56,860 bases of DNA, taken from NCBI GenBank assembly GCA_016218495.1, contig JACRDU010000123.1, forward strand, positions 1 to 56,860, read 5' to 3'. The notes under the pieces were generated by a model that was given only the letters and a program-made list of their open reading frames with translations, was not told where the DNA came from and did not search any database. The position numbers and the translations under genes are program-made. Origin of the DNA: Elusimicrobiota bacterium (lineage in GTDB: Bacteria; Elusimicrobiota; Elusimicrobia; UBA1565). Numbering within the stretch: position 1 is the first letter of the stretch; every line of letters starts with the position of its first letter. This document shows, one piece after another, positions 8,615-17,521 of this stretch.

Positions 8615-9093
8615 CCGCGCGAAAAATCGAGACTGTACATAAGGTCATGCTCGGCGGTAGGCTCCCCGCCTGGCGCCGAGCCCTAACCCGTGCCAAGAAG
8701 ACCTTGGTCTTCACCAACGGGGTCTTCGACATCCTGCATGCGGGTCATGTCTCGGTCCTAGAGAGAGCCCGCTCCCTCGGCTCGGCGCTCATCGTGGGGG
8801 TCAACTCGGACGCCTCGGTCCGCAGGCTGGGCAAGGGTCCCGAGCGCCCGCTCAACCCGCTCAGAGACCGCATGCGCGTGCTGGCGGGGCTGGCCTGCGT
8901 GGACGCGGTGACCCCGTTCTCCGAGGACACCCCGGAGCGGCTCCTGTCGCGCCTCAGGCCGGACATCCTCGTCAAAGGCGGGGATTACAGGGCCGACGCG
9001 GTGGCCGGCCGGAGCCATGCCGGGAAGGTGGTCATCCTCCCGCTCGTCAAAGGCCGTTCGACGACGGCCCTGGTCAAGAAGCTGCGCGCGTGA
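8611..9093 (+). CDS. D-glycero-beta-D-manno-heptose 1-phosphate adenylyltransferase (HldE C-domain type)
   Basis: 160 aa, matching the nucleotidyltransferase half of HldE (RfaE2/HldC type) without the kinase half. Motifs: [18 protein letters not shown] (cytidylyltransferase HxGH as HAGH), [27 protein letters not shown] and [10 protein letters not shown]. It makes ADP-heptose from heptose 1-phosphate and ATP. Start is the ATG overlapping the hicA stop. A separate HldA kinase and GmhB phosphatase are not in the window. Confidence 0.92.
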   Translation: MTARKIETVHKVMLGGRLPAWRRALTRAKKTLVFTNGVFDILHAGHVSVLERARSLGSALIVGVNSDASVRRLGKGPERPLNPLRDRMRVLAGLACVDAVTPFSEDTPERLLSRLRPDILVKGGDYRADAVAGRSHAGKVVILPLVKGRSTTALVKKLRA

Positions 9094-9701
9094 AACCCGC
9101 GCTGCTCTTCCTCAACGGCCCGGTCGCCGACGCCGGGCGCCTCAAGGCGCGGGCGGCGGCGGCGGGGTTCCTGGTCTGCGCCGACGGCGGCGCGCGGGTG
9201 GCCGCGGGCCTCGGGCTGCAGCCGGCCGTGGTCGTCGGCGACTTCGACTCCCTGCCCAAGCCCCTGCCGTCCTGGAAGGGGACGACCTTCCTCTTCGACG
9301 ACGACCCCGACCTCTCCGACTTCGAGAAGGCGCTGCGCTTCCTCGACGGCGCCGGATCCTCCTCCGTATGGGTGGCCGGCCTGTGGGGCGGACGACCCGA
9401 CCACCAACTGGTCAACCTGGCGGTCTTCGAGAAGTGGTCGAAGAAGCTGGCCCTGGCCGCCGTCGACCCCGGCTGGTCGGCCGTCGTCGGGCCGGGCAAG
9501 CACGCCATCCCCTGCCCGAAGGGCGCCGTCCTGAGCCTGGTCGCCGCCGGCGCTTCGGCCGTGGTTACGGCGCGCGGCCTCAAGTTCCCGCTCAAGCGCT
9601 TGCGCCTCACGCGCTCGAGCCGAGGGCTGTCCAACCAGGCGACAGGCTCCCCCGTCGAGCTGACAGTCCACTCCGGCCGCGCCTGGGTCTCCCTCCCTTG
9701 A
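9090..9701 (+). CDS. Thiamine pyrophosphokinase
   Basis: 203 aa, GTG start overlapping the previous stop by 4 bases. It transfers pyrophosphate from ATP to thiamine. Family motifs: [44 protein letters not shown], and the C-terminal GLSNQATG that contacts thiamine. Last gene of the plus-strand run; a probable promoter for the next gene follows after 24 bases. Confidence 0.9.
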   Translation: MKPALLFLNGPVADAGRLKARAAAAGFLVCADGGARVAAGLGLQPAVVVGDFDSLPKPLPSWKGTTFLFDDDPDLSDFEKALRFLDGAGSSSVWVAGLWGGRPDHQLVNLAVFEKWSKKLALAAVDPGWSAVVGPGKHAIPCPKGAVLSLVAAGASAVVTARGLKFPLKRLRLTRSSRGLSNQATGSPVELTVHSGRAWVSLP

Positions 9702-9724
9702 CGCGACGCGTGACGAAATAAGTA

Positions 9725-9753
9725 TTGCGCCCGCCGGGCGGGAGCGATACACT
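9725..9753 (+). promoter_or_regulatory. Putative sigma-70-type promoter of the FecR-domain gene
   Basis: TTGCGC (9725-9730) and TACACT (9748-9753) are separated by exactly 17 bases, and lie 28 bases before the ATG at 9781. The spacer is a GC-rich inverted repeat (CCCGCC/GGCGGG), a possible repressor site. Read by eye only. Confidence 0.5.
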
Positions 9754-9780
9754 TAGGGGTATCCTCATAAAGGTGGCCCC

Positions 9781-10653
9781 ATGAAACCCTTAGCGCGCGC
9801 CCTCGCCCTCACCCTGTCGCTTGCCCTGGTCACGCCTTCCTACGCCCTGTTCGGCTGGGGCGACAAGCCGGCCGAAGGCCCTCTGGGCGCAGTCCTGGCC
9901 GACGTCTCCGGCCCGGTGACGGTCAAACGCGCCGCCGGAGGCGACTTCGCCGCGGCGGCGTCCCAGACCCAGCTCGACACCGGGGACACCCTCAAGACCG
10001 GCTCCGGCGGGCGCGCCGTCGTCGTCTTCCTCGACGGCTCCAAGATGCAGATCACCGGCAACTCCACCTTCGCCGTAGCGGGCCACAGCGCCAAGAAGGT
10101 CTCGGTGAAGATAGACGTCGGCACCCTGCAGTTCTGGATCAAAAAGGTCGCCGGGCGGCGCCGCTACGAGATGCGCACGCCCACCGCCGTGGCCGCCGTG
10201 CGCGGGACGGTCGGGGAGATCGATGTGGCCGTCGACGGCTCCTCGAACTTCTCCCTCTTCGAGGGGAGCCTGGGCATCACCGACTCGCGCGGCGTCGAAG
10301 TGCGCATCGAGGGCAACCAGCAGGTCGCCTCCGACACCGGCAAAGGGCTCTCCGAGGCCAAGGTCCAGGCCCTGCCGCCGGCTAAGGCCGGCCCGCCCCC
10401 GCCCCCGCCCGTCGTCCCCGGCGAGCCGGGCGGACCCAAGCTCCCTCCGCCGCCCCCCGGTCCGAAGCAGGGCATGCTGCCTCCCCCGCCTCCCGGACCG
10501 AAGCCGGGCATGCCGCCGCCGCCGCCCCCTGGAGCCCTGCCGCCGCCCCCGGAGGGAGGCTTCCCCCCGCCCCCGGATGGCTTCCTGCCGCCGCCGCCGA
10601 ACCCGACGCAGGATACCAAGGTCACCAATGAGGTGAGCCCGTCGTCGCCGTAG
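9781..10653 (+). CDS. Secreted FecR-domain protein with polyproline tail
   Basis: 290 aa. Sec signal peptide at residues 1-22 (LALTLSLALVTPSYA). Residues 30-195 are a FecR-like beta domain: VSGPVTVKRA, TGDTLKTGSGGRAVVVFLDGS, then the hallmark MRTPTAVAAVRGT. The last 85 residues are runs of 4-6 prolines, which would need elongation factor P to translate. FecR domains in non-TonB contexts are common periplasmic beta domains; no sigma factor or TonB receptor is nearby, so iron sensing is not supported. Confidence 0.82.
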   Translation: MKPLARALALTLSLALVTPSYALFGWGDKPAEGPLGAVLADVSGPVTVKRAAGGDFAAAASQTQLDTGDTLKTGSGGRAVVVFLDGSKMQITGNSTFAVAGHSAKKVSVKIDVGTLQFWIKKVAGRRRYEMRTPTAVAAVRGTVGEIDVAVDGSSNFSLFEGSLGITDSRGVEVRIEGNQQVASDTGKGLSEAKVQALPPAKAGPPPPPPVVPGEPGGPKLPPPPPGPKQGMLPPPPPGPKPGMPPPPPPGALPPPPEGGFPPPPDGFLPPPPNPTQDTKVTNEVSPSSP

Positions 10654-10721
10654 GGCTCACCCTCTCGGTCGTCGACCTGGCGCTGCTGGCGGCCTACCTG
10701 ACGGCCGCCCTGTGGCTGGCG

Positions 10722-12023
10722 TTGCGCGCGGCCCGGGCCCGGTCGCCCGGGGCCGAGGACTACATCCTGGCCGGCCGGGCGCTTTCTCTGCCCAGCTTCG
10801 TGGCCACGTTGGTCCCCAGCTTCTTCGGGGGCACTTTGGGCGTCGGGGAATACGCCTGGCGCTATGGGGTCTCCAACTGGCTGGTCCAGGGCGTCCCCTA
10901 CTACTTCTTCGCCCTGGCCTATGCGGTCTGGCTGGTCCCGCGCGTGAGGGCGCGGCCCGGCTTGACCATCCCCGACCACCTCGAAGCCTGCTACGGGAAG
11001 CCCGCGGCCGTCCTGGGGGCGCTGCTCGTCTTCGTCCTGGCCAGCCCGGCCGACGAGGTCTTGATGCTGGGGACCCTGGGGCGCTGGGCGACCGGCTGGC
11101 CGCTGGCGTCCTGCGTGACGGCGCTGGCGGCGGGGACGGCATTGCTGCTCTGGCGGGGCGGCCTGCGCGCCGACGTCGGGGCCAATCGCCTGGAGTTCGT
11201 CGTGATGTACCTGGGCTTCGCCGTCATCCTCCCGTTCGCCTTCACGGCCGCCGGGGGGTTCTCCGGGATTTCCGCGGCCCTGCCCCGCGAGCACCTGGCC
11301 CCGCTGGGCGGTCAGCCGCCCTCCGCTCTGGTCGGCTGGTGGCTGATAGCCCTATGGACCTTCGTCGACCCCGGCTTCCACCAGCGCGTCCTGGCGGCCA
11401 AGGACGAGCGCACCGCCCGAATCGGCATCGCCGTCTCCGTCGCCTTCTGGTGCCTGTTCGACTCGATGACGACCTCGGCGGGGCTCATGGCGCGGGCCCG
11501 CCTGCCGGACCTGGCCGAACCGCTGGCGGCCTATCCCGCCCTGGCCGAAGCCGTCCTCCCCGGCATGCTCAAGGGCGTCTTCATCGCCGGCGTGGCGTCC
11601 TCGACTCTGGCGGCCACGGCCTCGACGACGCTGCTCGCCGCCGTCAGCCTGGGCCGGGACGCCGCGGGCCGCCTTGCGGGCATTCCGAGCGAACGCGCCG
11701 AAGCCTGGACGCGCTGGGGGCTCCTGGCGTCTTCGGCCCTGGCCGTCGTCCTGGCCCTGTCCCTGCCGTCCGTCGTGGCCCTCTGGTACATGGTGGGCTC
11801 CTGCGTCATCCCCGGCCTGCTCGTGCCGCTGGTCGCCTCCTACTCGCAGGCCCTGCGCATCGGGCCGAAGGCGGGATTCCTGAGCTCCTTGGCCGGAGTG
11901 GGGACGGCCACCGCCTCTTGGGCGCTGGGGAGCGAGGCCCCGTTCCTGTCGGGCCTTGCGGCGTCTCTGGTCGTCTGGGCTCTGGGACGCCTTACGGCGC
12001 GGCCGGCGCCGGCTCGGCCTTGA
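10722..12023 (+). CDS. Sodium:solute symporter family transporter (start uncertain)
   Basis: At least 433 aa with about 12 hydrophobic spans. The SSS signature appears as GAEDYILAGRALSLPSFVATL, with further spans and the late ASSTLAATASTTLLAAVS resembling the sodium-site region of TM8. The substrate is not identifiable. The first ordinary start codon is the TTG at 10722, but the open frame extends upstream to 10632 and encodes a good first membrane span (VVDLALLAAYLTAALWLAL) that SSS proteins need. No ATG, GTG or TTG exists there, so initiation at a rare codon, or coupling to the upstream gene, is likely. It converges on the next gene with a 32-base overlap. Confidence 0.8.
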   Translation: MRAARARSPGAEDYILAGRALSLPSFVATLVPSFFGGTLGVGEYAWRYGVSNWLVQGVPYYFFALAYAVWLVPRVRARPGLTIPDHLEACYGKPAAVLGALLVFVLASPADEVLMLGTLGRWATGWPLASCVTALAAGTALLLWRGGLRADVGANRLEFVVMYLGFAVILPFAFTAAGGFSGISAALPREHLAPLGGQPPSALVGWWLIALWTFVDPGFHQRVLAAKDERTARIGIAVSVAFWCLFDSMTTSAGLMARARLPDLAEPLAAYPALAEAVLPGMLKGVFIAGVASSTLAATASTTLLAAVSLGRDAAGRLAGIPSERAEAWTRWGLLASSALAVVLALSLPSVVALWYMVGSCVIPGLLVPLVASYSQALRIGPKAGFLSSLAGVGTATASWALGSEAPFLSGLAASLVVWALGRLTARPAPARP

Positions 12024-12570
12024 CCGGCTCGTCCTTGGCGGGCGCTTCCTTCGCCGGCTCGGCTTTGGCCGGCTCTTCCTTGGCCGGTTCGGCGGCCGGA
12101 GCCGCCGCCTTCGCGGGTTCGGCCGCAGGAGCCGGGGCCTTCCCCTCCAACTCGTCGAGCTTGGTCCGCGCGTCGGCCACCTCTTCGAGGAAGGAGCTCT
12201 GGGGATGTCCCTTCTCGAAGGCGTCCAGCGCCGCGCGGGCCTCCGGGAGCTTCTCCTCGAAGATCAGCCCCACCGCGGCGGCCAGCTCGCCGCGCTCCTT
12301 CATCCGTTCCTCGATGCGCTTGTCGCTCCACCCGCCCTTCCAATAGGCGGCGTCCGGGTTCTTGGAGGACTGTCCGGCCCCGCGGACCGCCGCCACCGCG
12401 GTGGAGGTGCGCATGCGCCGATACTTCCCCTCGACGGCCGAGCGTTCGAGGGCGTTCTTCCAGTTCTTGAACCAGGACATGACCGAGGAGGGCTTGGACT
12501 CCTCGGCCCGCAGCGGCGCCGCCGCGGCGAAGATGAGAGAGCAGACGAGTAGGTTCCGGATCATGCCCAT
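11992..12570 (-). CDS. Small secreted protein with FecR-like motif and Ala/Pro/Glu/Lys tail
   Basis: 192 aa, function unknown. Signal peptide MGMIRNLLVCSLIFAAAAPLRA; a good SD (GGAGG) lies 7 bases before the ATG at 12570. Near residue 52 it reads RRMRTSTAVAAVRGAG, almost the same as MRTPTAVAAVRGT of the FecR-domain protein at 9781-10653, although no FecR beta domain surrounds it. Then a short helical region resembling a TPR pair, and 50 residues of PAKEEPAKAEP-like repeats. The 3' end overlaps the symporter gene tail-to-tail. Confidence 0.7.
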   Translation of the reverse strand: MGMIRNLLVCSLIFAAAAPLRAEESKPSSVMSWFKNWKNALERSAVEGKYRRMRTSTAVAAVRGAGQSSKNPDAAYWKGGWSDKRIEERMKERGELAAAVGLIFEEKLPEARAALDAFEKGHPQSSFLEEVADARTKLDELEGKAPAPAAEPAKAAAPAAEPAKEEPAKAEPAKEAPAKDEPVKAEPAPAAP

Positions 12571-12620
12571 AGTCTAGCCTCCACGTCCCGAAAGCACCAG
12601 GCGACCCTGGTCACACCGGG

Positions 12621-15600
12621 TCAGGGCGCCTTGAAGGCCGCCGCCTCTTCCTTGTAGCCCGCATCGAGGGCCGCGGCCTTCTCCGAGAAGCCCCGGGCTT
12701 CGTCTCCCTGGCCGAGCTTCTTGGCCGCCCGGGCCATGTTCATCAGGATTCCCGCGTCCTCCGGGTCCGCCGCGGCGGCCTTCTTGTAGCGCGCGAGGGC
12801 GTCGGCGGCGCGCCCGCTCTCGTAGGCGAGGTTGCCCAGGTTGTTGAGCGCCGCCGCGCTCGTGCCGTCGAGGTCGAGGGCCTTCTTGAAGGCCTTCTCG
12901 GCCTCGGACGGCTTTCCGTGCTGCGCCTCCAGGATGCCGCGCTGGTTCCACAGGGTGGCGGATTCGCCGTCGGAGGACATCGTCGCCTCGAGGGCCTCGG
13001 CGCCGGCCTTGTAGCGCAGCGCGAGGAGGTCGGAGGCCGTGCTCTCGAAGCGCTTCTTGGACTCGCCCTCGTCGAGCGCCAGGTCCGCCCCGTCGGGCTT
13101 CGGCAGGGTCGCCGGCTCGTAGACCTTCCAGGCCTGGCGCGGGTCGATGATGGAGGCCTTGTCCTGCGCCTTCATCTCCTTGTACGCGTAGGAGGCCTTG
13201 CGGACCGCCTCGAGGAAAGGCTGGCCGACCATGGTCGCCTCGAGCGGCACCCACAGCGTGCCGTCGTAGGGGACCAGGAGGTCCTGGGGCAGCCCGGTCT
13301 CCAGGGGGTCCGCCGCGCCGGTGTCGAACATCAAGGCGATGTGACCCGGATAGTCCAGCATGGCGGTGCGGACCGTCGCGTTCTCGTAGAGCGAGCTCAA
13401 CAGGGTCACCATGTCGTCGCACTCCCCGGACTTGCGCGCCAGCGTGTCGCGAGGGAACTGAGTGTAGTCGACCGGGAAGGCCGGGTCCTCCGACATCTGC
13501 TCGAAGGGGTTGTTCGGGCTGGGGAGGAAGCGCACGCCGGAGCCCGACACCGCCGACCAGAGGCGGGCCGCGATGGAGACGGGATGGTTGAGCAGCTCCA
13601 CGCCCTTGGGCGCCAGAGGCGGGTCCCTCAGCACGGCGCTCTTGAGCTGGTCGACGGGCGGGTCGTTGGGGGTGATGAAGTTGGCGATGCGCCGCGGGTC
13701 CTCCCAGGTGATGGCGCGCCGGGAATAGACCCGCAGCGGCAGCGCCAGCGAGAAGTCGCGCTTCTGCCCCTTCTCGTAGTAGGTCAGCGTGACCTCGGCC
13801 TGGATGGGGGTGTCCTCGCTGACCTCGAGAATCCGGTTGTTCAAGGTCGCCGACAGCGGGACCTCGACCTTCTCCTTGGGCCCGAGCTTCTCCACCACCG
13901 ATTCGGTGGCGAAGTCCATGAAATCCTTGAGGCGGAAGGAGACCTTCACGTTCTGGAAGGGCACGTTCAGGTTGTTCTGGAGCACGGCCTTCCCCAGCGG
14001 GTTCTTCAGATACCACTTATAGTTGGCCGAGAAGATGTTCCCGACCGCCGCGGTGGAGATCTCCACGGGGGCGACGTTGAAGGAGCCCGGCACGAAGACG
14101 TCGATGGGCCGCGACCAGGGGCCCGCGTCCCCGGTGGCCGCCACGACGGCGACCCTGTACCAGTAGGTCTGGTAGGCCTCCACCGCGGACTCCTTGAAGA
14201 CGGGCTTCCCCCCCGTCCCCACCTCGGCCCAGGGGCCGGACGCCTGGCTCGAACGGGCCACGCGGTACTTCAAGGTCCAGGGGTCCGTGGAGGCGTCCCA
14301 GGAGAGGACCACCTCGCCCTCCACGGTCCTCGTGGAGACCATCGGAGGCGGAGCCAGGCGGGGCTTGAGCGCGAAGGCGGCGATGCGCTGGCGGCCCGCA
14401 TCGGCGATGAGGAGCTCCGAACCCGAGACGGCCAGGGCCGCCGGGTCGTCGAGGCTGCGCTCGCCCTTGCCGCCCGAGAAGAAGTTCGTGACCCAGCGGC
14501 CGTCGCGGTCGAACACGGACACGCGCTTGAAGCCCCGGTCCAGGACATAGAGGTAGCTCTTCCCGTCATAGGCCAGCGCGATGGGCTCGTCGAACTGCGC
14601 CACCCCTTCGCCGGCCTCCCCCCAGGCCTTCAGATAGCCGCCGGAAGGCTCGCACTTGATGACCTTCTTGAGCTCGGCGTCGAGGATGTAGATGAAGCCG
14701 GCCTCGTCCCAGGCGACCGAGACCGGGTCCTTGAGCTCGTACGGGCCGACCACCGGGCCGAAAGAGGTCAGGAAGGAGCCGTCCGGGCCGAAGATGTCGA
14801 TGCGATGGTTGCCGGCGTCGGCGACGTAGAGGGAGCCCTTCTCGTTGAGCGCCAGGCCCGCAGGAGACTTGACCCGGCCTTCCTTCTTCTTGGAGGCGAA
14901 GAAGCCCTCGGCCGCCCCGAAGTTGGACTTATGCTCGCCTTTGAGGTCGAAGGAGAGTATCTTGTCGCCGGACCCGTCGGCGACGAACAGGCCCCACTTG
15001 GGGCTGGCCACGAGGCCCTTGGCCGAACGGATAGCGGCCTCGCCCTTCACGTCGGGGCCGCTGATGCGCCGGCTCTCCTTGTCGCCCTTGTAGACGGCGA
15101 GGTGCCTGGTCTTGGGCATCCAGGCGAAGACCTCCCCGTCCGCCACGGCCAGGGCCGACGCCGCCCCTGGCATGACGCGGGTGGGGCCGGCCACCATGAG
15201 CTTGGTCTCCAGGTTCATGCGCACCGGCTGGACCTTCTGCTTGTTCTGCAGGGAGATCCTCTGGAGCCGCTTGTTCCCCACGTCGGCCACCAGCACCGCC
15301 CCCTGGTCGTCGACGCCGATCCCGCCCGCCTTCTTGAACTGGCCCTTGGCCTTCCCCTCGGTGCCGAAGCCTCCCAGCACGATGCCGTCCGGGCCGACCT
15401 CCTTGACCTTGCCCCGCTTGGGGTCGATCATATAGAGGTAGCCGAACTCGTCGAGCACGAAGTCCGAGCCGTGGAGCTGGAAGTTCTTGACGTGGGCCGT
15501 CCGGGAATCGAACTTCTGGACCCGGTCGTTGTCCTCGTCGAGCACGAAGACGTTGTCCATCGCGTCGACCTGGACCCGGCCGGGGGAGCGGAACTGGCCG

Positions 15601-16088
15601 TTCTCCTTGCCCGAGCGCCCGAAGGCGAACAGGAAGACGCCCTCAGAAGTGAAGACCTGGACCCGGTCGTTGCCGGTATCGGAGACCCAGACCCGCCCGT
15701 CCGCCCCGACGGCCACGGAGCGCGGCTTGGAGAGCTGTCCGGGGTCGGAGCCTCGCTCCCCGATGACCCTCTGCTCCTTGCCGTCCCGGTCGTAGACCAC
15801 GATGCGGGAATTGCCGGTGTCCGCCACGTAGACGGCCCCGTCGGGCCCCAGCGCCAGGCCCTGCGGGGCCGAGAGCTGCGCCGGCGTGGACAGGGAGGTC
15901 CCGTCCTTGCGCAGCACGAAGAGGACGCCGCGCTTGTCGTCGAGCCAATAGAGGCGGTCGCCGGACGCGGCGACGGCGGACCCCCCGGTGACGAAATCCA
16001 GGGCGAGCGGCTCCGCGAACTCGATGAAGTCGAATGCGGCGGCCGGCGCGGCGAGCAGGGCGGACAGGGCGAGGAGGATCGGTCTCAT
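12621..16088 (-). CDS. Large secreted NHL-repeat / Fn3 / transglutaminase-like / TPR protein
   Basis: 1155 aa. Signal peptide at 1-18. About residues 25-300 and 340-580 hold NHL beta-propeller repeats of the form PxGLAxxxDGxVYVADxGNxRIxxF. A fibronectin III-like domain follows (about 585-680), then a beta region, then a transglutaminase-like core: KSGECDDMVTLLSSL with C890 and DYPGHIALMFD with H916. The last 90 residues are TPR repeats. Cys and His are placed as in the papain-like transglutaminase fold; the third residue is not certain. Probable periplasmic or surface peptidase or cross-linking protein. Its ATG overlaps the gatB stop, so it is the last gene of the gat operon. Confidence 0.82.
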   Translation of the reverse strand: MRPILLALSALLAAPAAAFDFIEFAEPLALDFVTGGSAVAASGDRLYWLDDKRGVLFVLRKDGTSLSTPAQLSAPQGLALGPDGAVYVADTGNSRIVVYDRDGKEQRVIGERGSDPGQLSKPRSVAVGADGRVWVSDTGNDRVQVFTSEGVFLFAFGRSGKENGQFRSPGRVQVDAMDNVFVLDEDNDRVQKFDSRTAHVKNFQLHGSDFVLDEFGYLYMIDPKRGKVKEVGPDGIVLGGFGTEGKAKGQFKKAGGIGVDDQGAVLVADVGNKRLQRISLQNKQKVQPVRMNLETKLMVAGPTRVMPGAASALAVADGEVFAWMPKTRHLAVYKGDKESRRISGPDVKGEAAIRSAKGLVASPKWGLFVADGSGDKILSFDLKGEHKSNFGAAEGFFASKKKEGRVKSPAGLALNEKGSLYVADAGNHRIDIFGPDGSFLTSFGPVVGPYELKDPVSVAWDEAGFIYILDAELKKVIKCEPSGGYLKAWGEAGEGVAQFDEPIALAYDGKSYLYVLDRGFKRVSVFDRDGRWVTNFFSGGKGERSLDDPAALAVSGSELLIADAGRQRIAAFALKPRLAPPPMVSTRTVEGEVVLSWDASTDPWTLKYRVARSSQASGPWAEVGTGGKPVFKESAVEAYQTYWYRVAVVAATGDAGPWSRPIDVFVPGSFNVAPVEISTAAVGNIFSANYKWYLKNPLGKAVLQNNLNVPFQNVKVSFRLKDFMDFATESVVEKLGPKEKVEVPLSATLNNRILEVSEDTPIQAEVTLTYYEKGQKRDFSLALPLRVYSRRAITWEDPRRIANFITPNDPPVDQLKSAVLRDPPLAPKGVELLNHPVSIAARLWSAVSGSGVRFLPSPNNPFEQMSEDPAFPVDYTQFPRDTLARKSGECDDMVTLLSSLYENATVRTAMLDYPGHIALMFDTGAADPLETGLPQDLLVPYDGTLWVPLEATMVGQPFLEAVRKASYAYKEMKAQDKASIIDPRQAWKVYEPATLPKPDGADLALDEGESKKRFESTASDLLALRYKAGAEALEATMSSDGESATLWNQRGILEAQHGKPSEAEKAFKKALDLDGTSAAALNNLGNLAYESGRAADALARYKKAAAADPEDAGILMNMARAAKKLGQGDEARGFSEKAAALDAGYKEEAAAFKAP

Positions 16089-17521
16089 GAGGCTAGCTTC
16101 TCCTTGATGAGCTTGTTCACCAGAGCGGGGTTGGCCTTGCCGCGCGAACGGCGCATGACCGCGCCGACCAGGGACCCCGCCGCGGCGGGCTTGCCGCCGC
16201 GGAAGTCCGCCGCGGCCTGGGGGTTCTCCTTGACGGCCTCGTCGACCCAGGCGGCCACCGCGGCTTCGTCGGAGACCTGGGCGAGGCCCAGTTCCGCGAC
16301 GATGTCGGAGGGCTTCTTCCCGGTCTCCCAGCAGGCCGCGAAGACGTCCTTGCCCGCCTTGCCGGAGATCGACCCGGAGGCGACCAGCTTCGCGATCTCG
16401 CCGAGCATCGCGGGCCGGACGGGGGCGCGGTCGGGGGAGGTCTTCTCGGCCTTCACGCGGGCCAGGAAGTCGGACTGGACCCAGTTGGCGACCTGCTTGG
16501 CTCCGGCCTCGGGGGCGGCGGCGGCCAGGGCCTCCTCGAAATAGTCGGCCAGGGCGCGCTCGGCGGTCACCACTCCTGAATCATAGTCCGAAAGCCCGAG
16601 CTCCGCCACAAAGCGGGCGCGGCGCGCGGCCGGGAGCTCGGGGAGGGCGGCCTTCAGGCGCGCCACCCAGGCCTCCTCGGCCACGAGGGGGACGAGGTCG
16701 GGCTCCGGGAAATAGCGGTAGTCGTGCGCCTCCTCCTTCGAGCGCATCGGTTCGGTCCGCTCGGCGGCGGCGTCCCACTGGCGGGTCTCCTGACGGATCG
16801 CCTCGCCGGCCTCCCGCGCGCGGCTCTGGCGCACGACCTCGTAGGCGATGGCGTCGCGCACCGCCCGGAAGGAGTTGAGGTTCTTCACCTCGACCTTCGT
16901 GCCGAACGGCTCGCCGGGACGCCTCACGGATACGTTGGCGTCGCAGCGCAGCTCCCCCTTCTCCATGTCGCAGCGCGAGATCCCGGCGTACTGGAGCACG
17001 GCCTTGAGGTTCGTGAGGTAGTCGAAGGCCTCTTCGGGGGAGCGCATGTCCGCCTCGGAGACGATTTCGATGAGCGGGACGCCCGCCCGATTGAAGTCCA
17101 CCAGGGAATAGGGGAGCTCCTCCGAGCCTATGGCGTGCAGGAGCTTGCCCGCGTCCTCTTCCATATGGATGCGGTGCAGGCGGACCTCCTTGCCCGCTAT
17201 GGCCAGCGTCCCGCCCTGGGCGAACGGCAGCTCGTACTGCGAAATCTGATAGCCCTTGGGGAGGTCGGGGTAGAAGTAGTTCTTGCGGGCGAACACCGAG
17301 CGGGGCTCGATTCGGCAGCGGAAGGCCAGCCCCGCCTGGAAGGCCAGCTCCACGGCCGCGCGGTTGAGGACGGGGAGCACGCCGGGCTGGCCCGTGCAGA
17401 CCGGGCAGATGTTCACGTTGGCGGGCTTCCCGAACGACGCCGTCGAGCAGGGGCAGAACAGCTTCGTGCGCGTGCCGAGCTGGCAGTGGACCTCGAGGCC
17501 GACGACCGTCTCCCAGCTCAC
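16085..17521 (-). CDS. gatB: Aspartyl/glutamyl-tRNA(Asn/Gln) amidotransferase subunit B
   Basis: 478 aa, normal length. GatB phosphorylates and transamidates Asp-tRNA(Asn) or Glu-tRNA(Gln) using ammonia from GatA. N-terminus [20 protein letters not shown], zinc-site region FCPCSTASFG with ICPVCTGQPG, YFYPDLPKGYQISQYE, and the C-terminal YqeY-like tail (GSLVGAVMRRSRGKANP). The start is a GTG at 17519-17521 that overlaps the nudix stop by 4 bases; longer frames upstream are shadows of the nudix gene. Confidence 0.96.
   Translation of the reverse strand: MSWETVVGLEVHCQLGTRTKLFCPCSTASFGKPANVNICPVCTGQPGVLPVLNRAAVELAFQAGLAFRCRIEPRSVFARKNYFYPDLPKGYQISQYELPFAQGGTLAIAGKEVRLHRIHMEEDAGKLLHAIGSEELPYSLVDFNRAGVPLIEIVSEADMRSPEEAFDYLTNLKAVLQYAGISRCDMEKGELRCDANVSVRRPGEPFGTKVEVKNLNSFRAVRDAIAYEVVRQSRAREAGEAIRQETRQWDAAAERTEPMRSKEEAHDYRYFPEPDLVPLVAEEAWVARLKAALPELPAARRARFVAELGLSDYDSGVVTAERALADYFEEALAAAAPEAGAKQVANWVQSDFLARVKAEKTSPDRAPVRPAMLGEIAKLVASGSISGKAGKDVFAACWETGKKPSDIVAELGLAQVSDEAAVAAWVDEAVKENPQAAADFRGGKPAAAGSLVGAVMRRSRGKANPALVNKLIKEKLAS

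Noticed and set aside
9781-10653. Iron-uptake regulator (true FecR)
   Set aside because: No FecI-like sigma factor or TonB-dependent receptor nearby, and the protein has a Sec signal peptide at its N-terminus rather than the FecR anti-sigma layout.
12918-16544. Long open frame on the plus strand (over 1200 codons) opposite the NHL/transglutaminase gene and gatB
   Set aside because: It is antisense to two well-supported genes, and has the Arg/Gly/Ala/Val-rich composition expected from high-GC shadow frames, with no motif.
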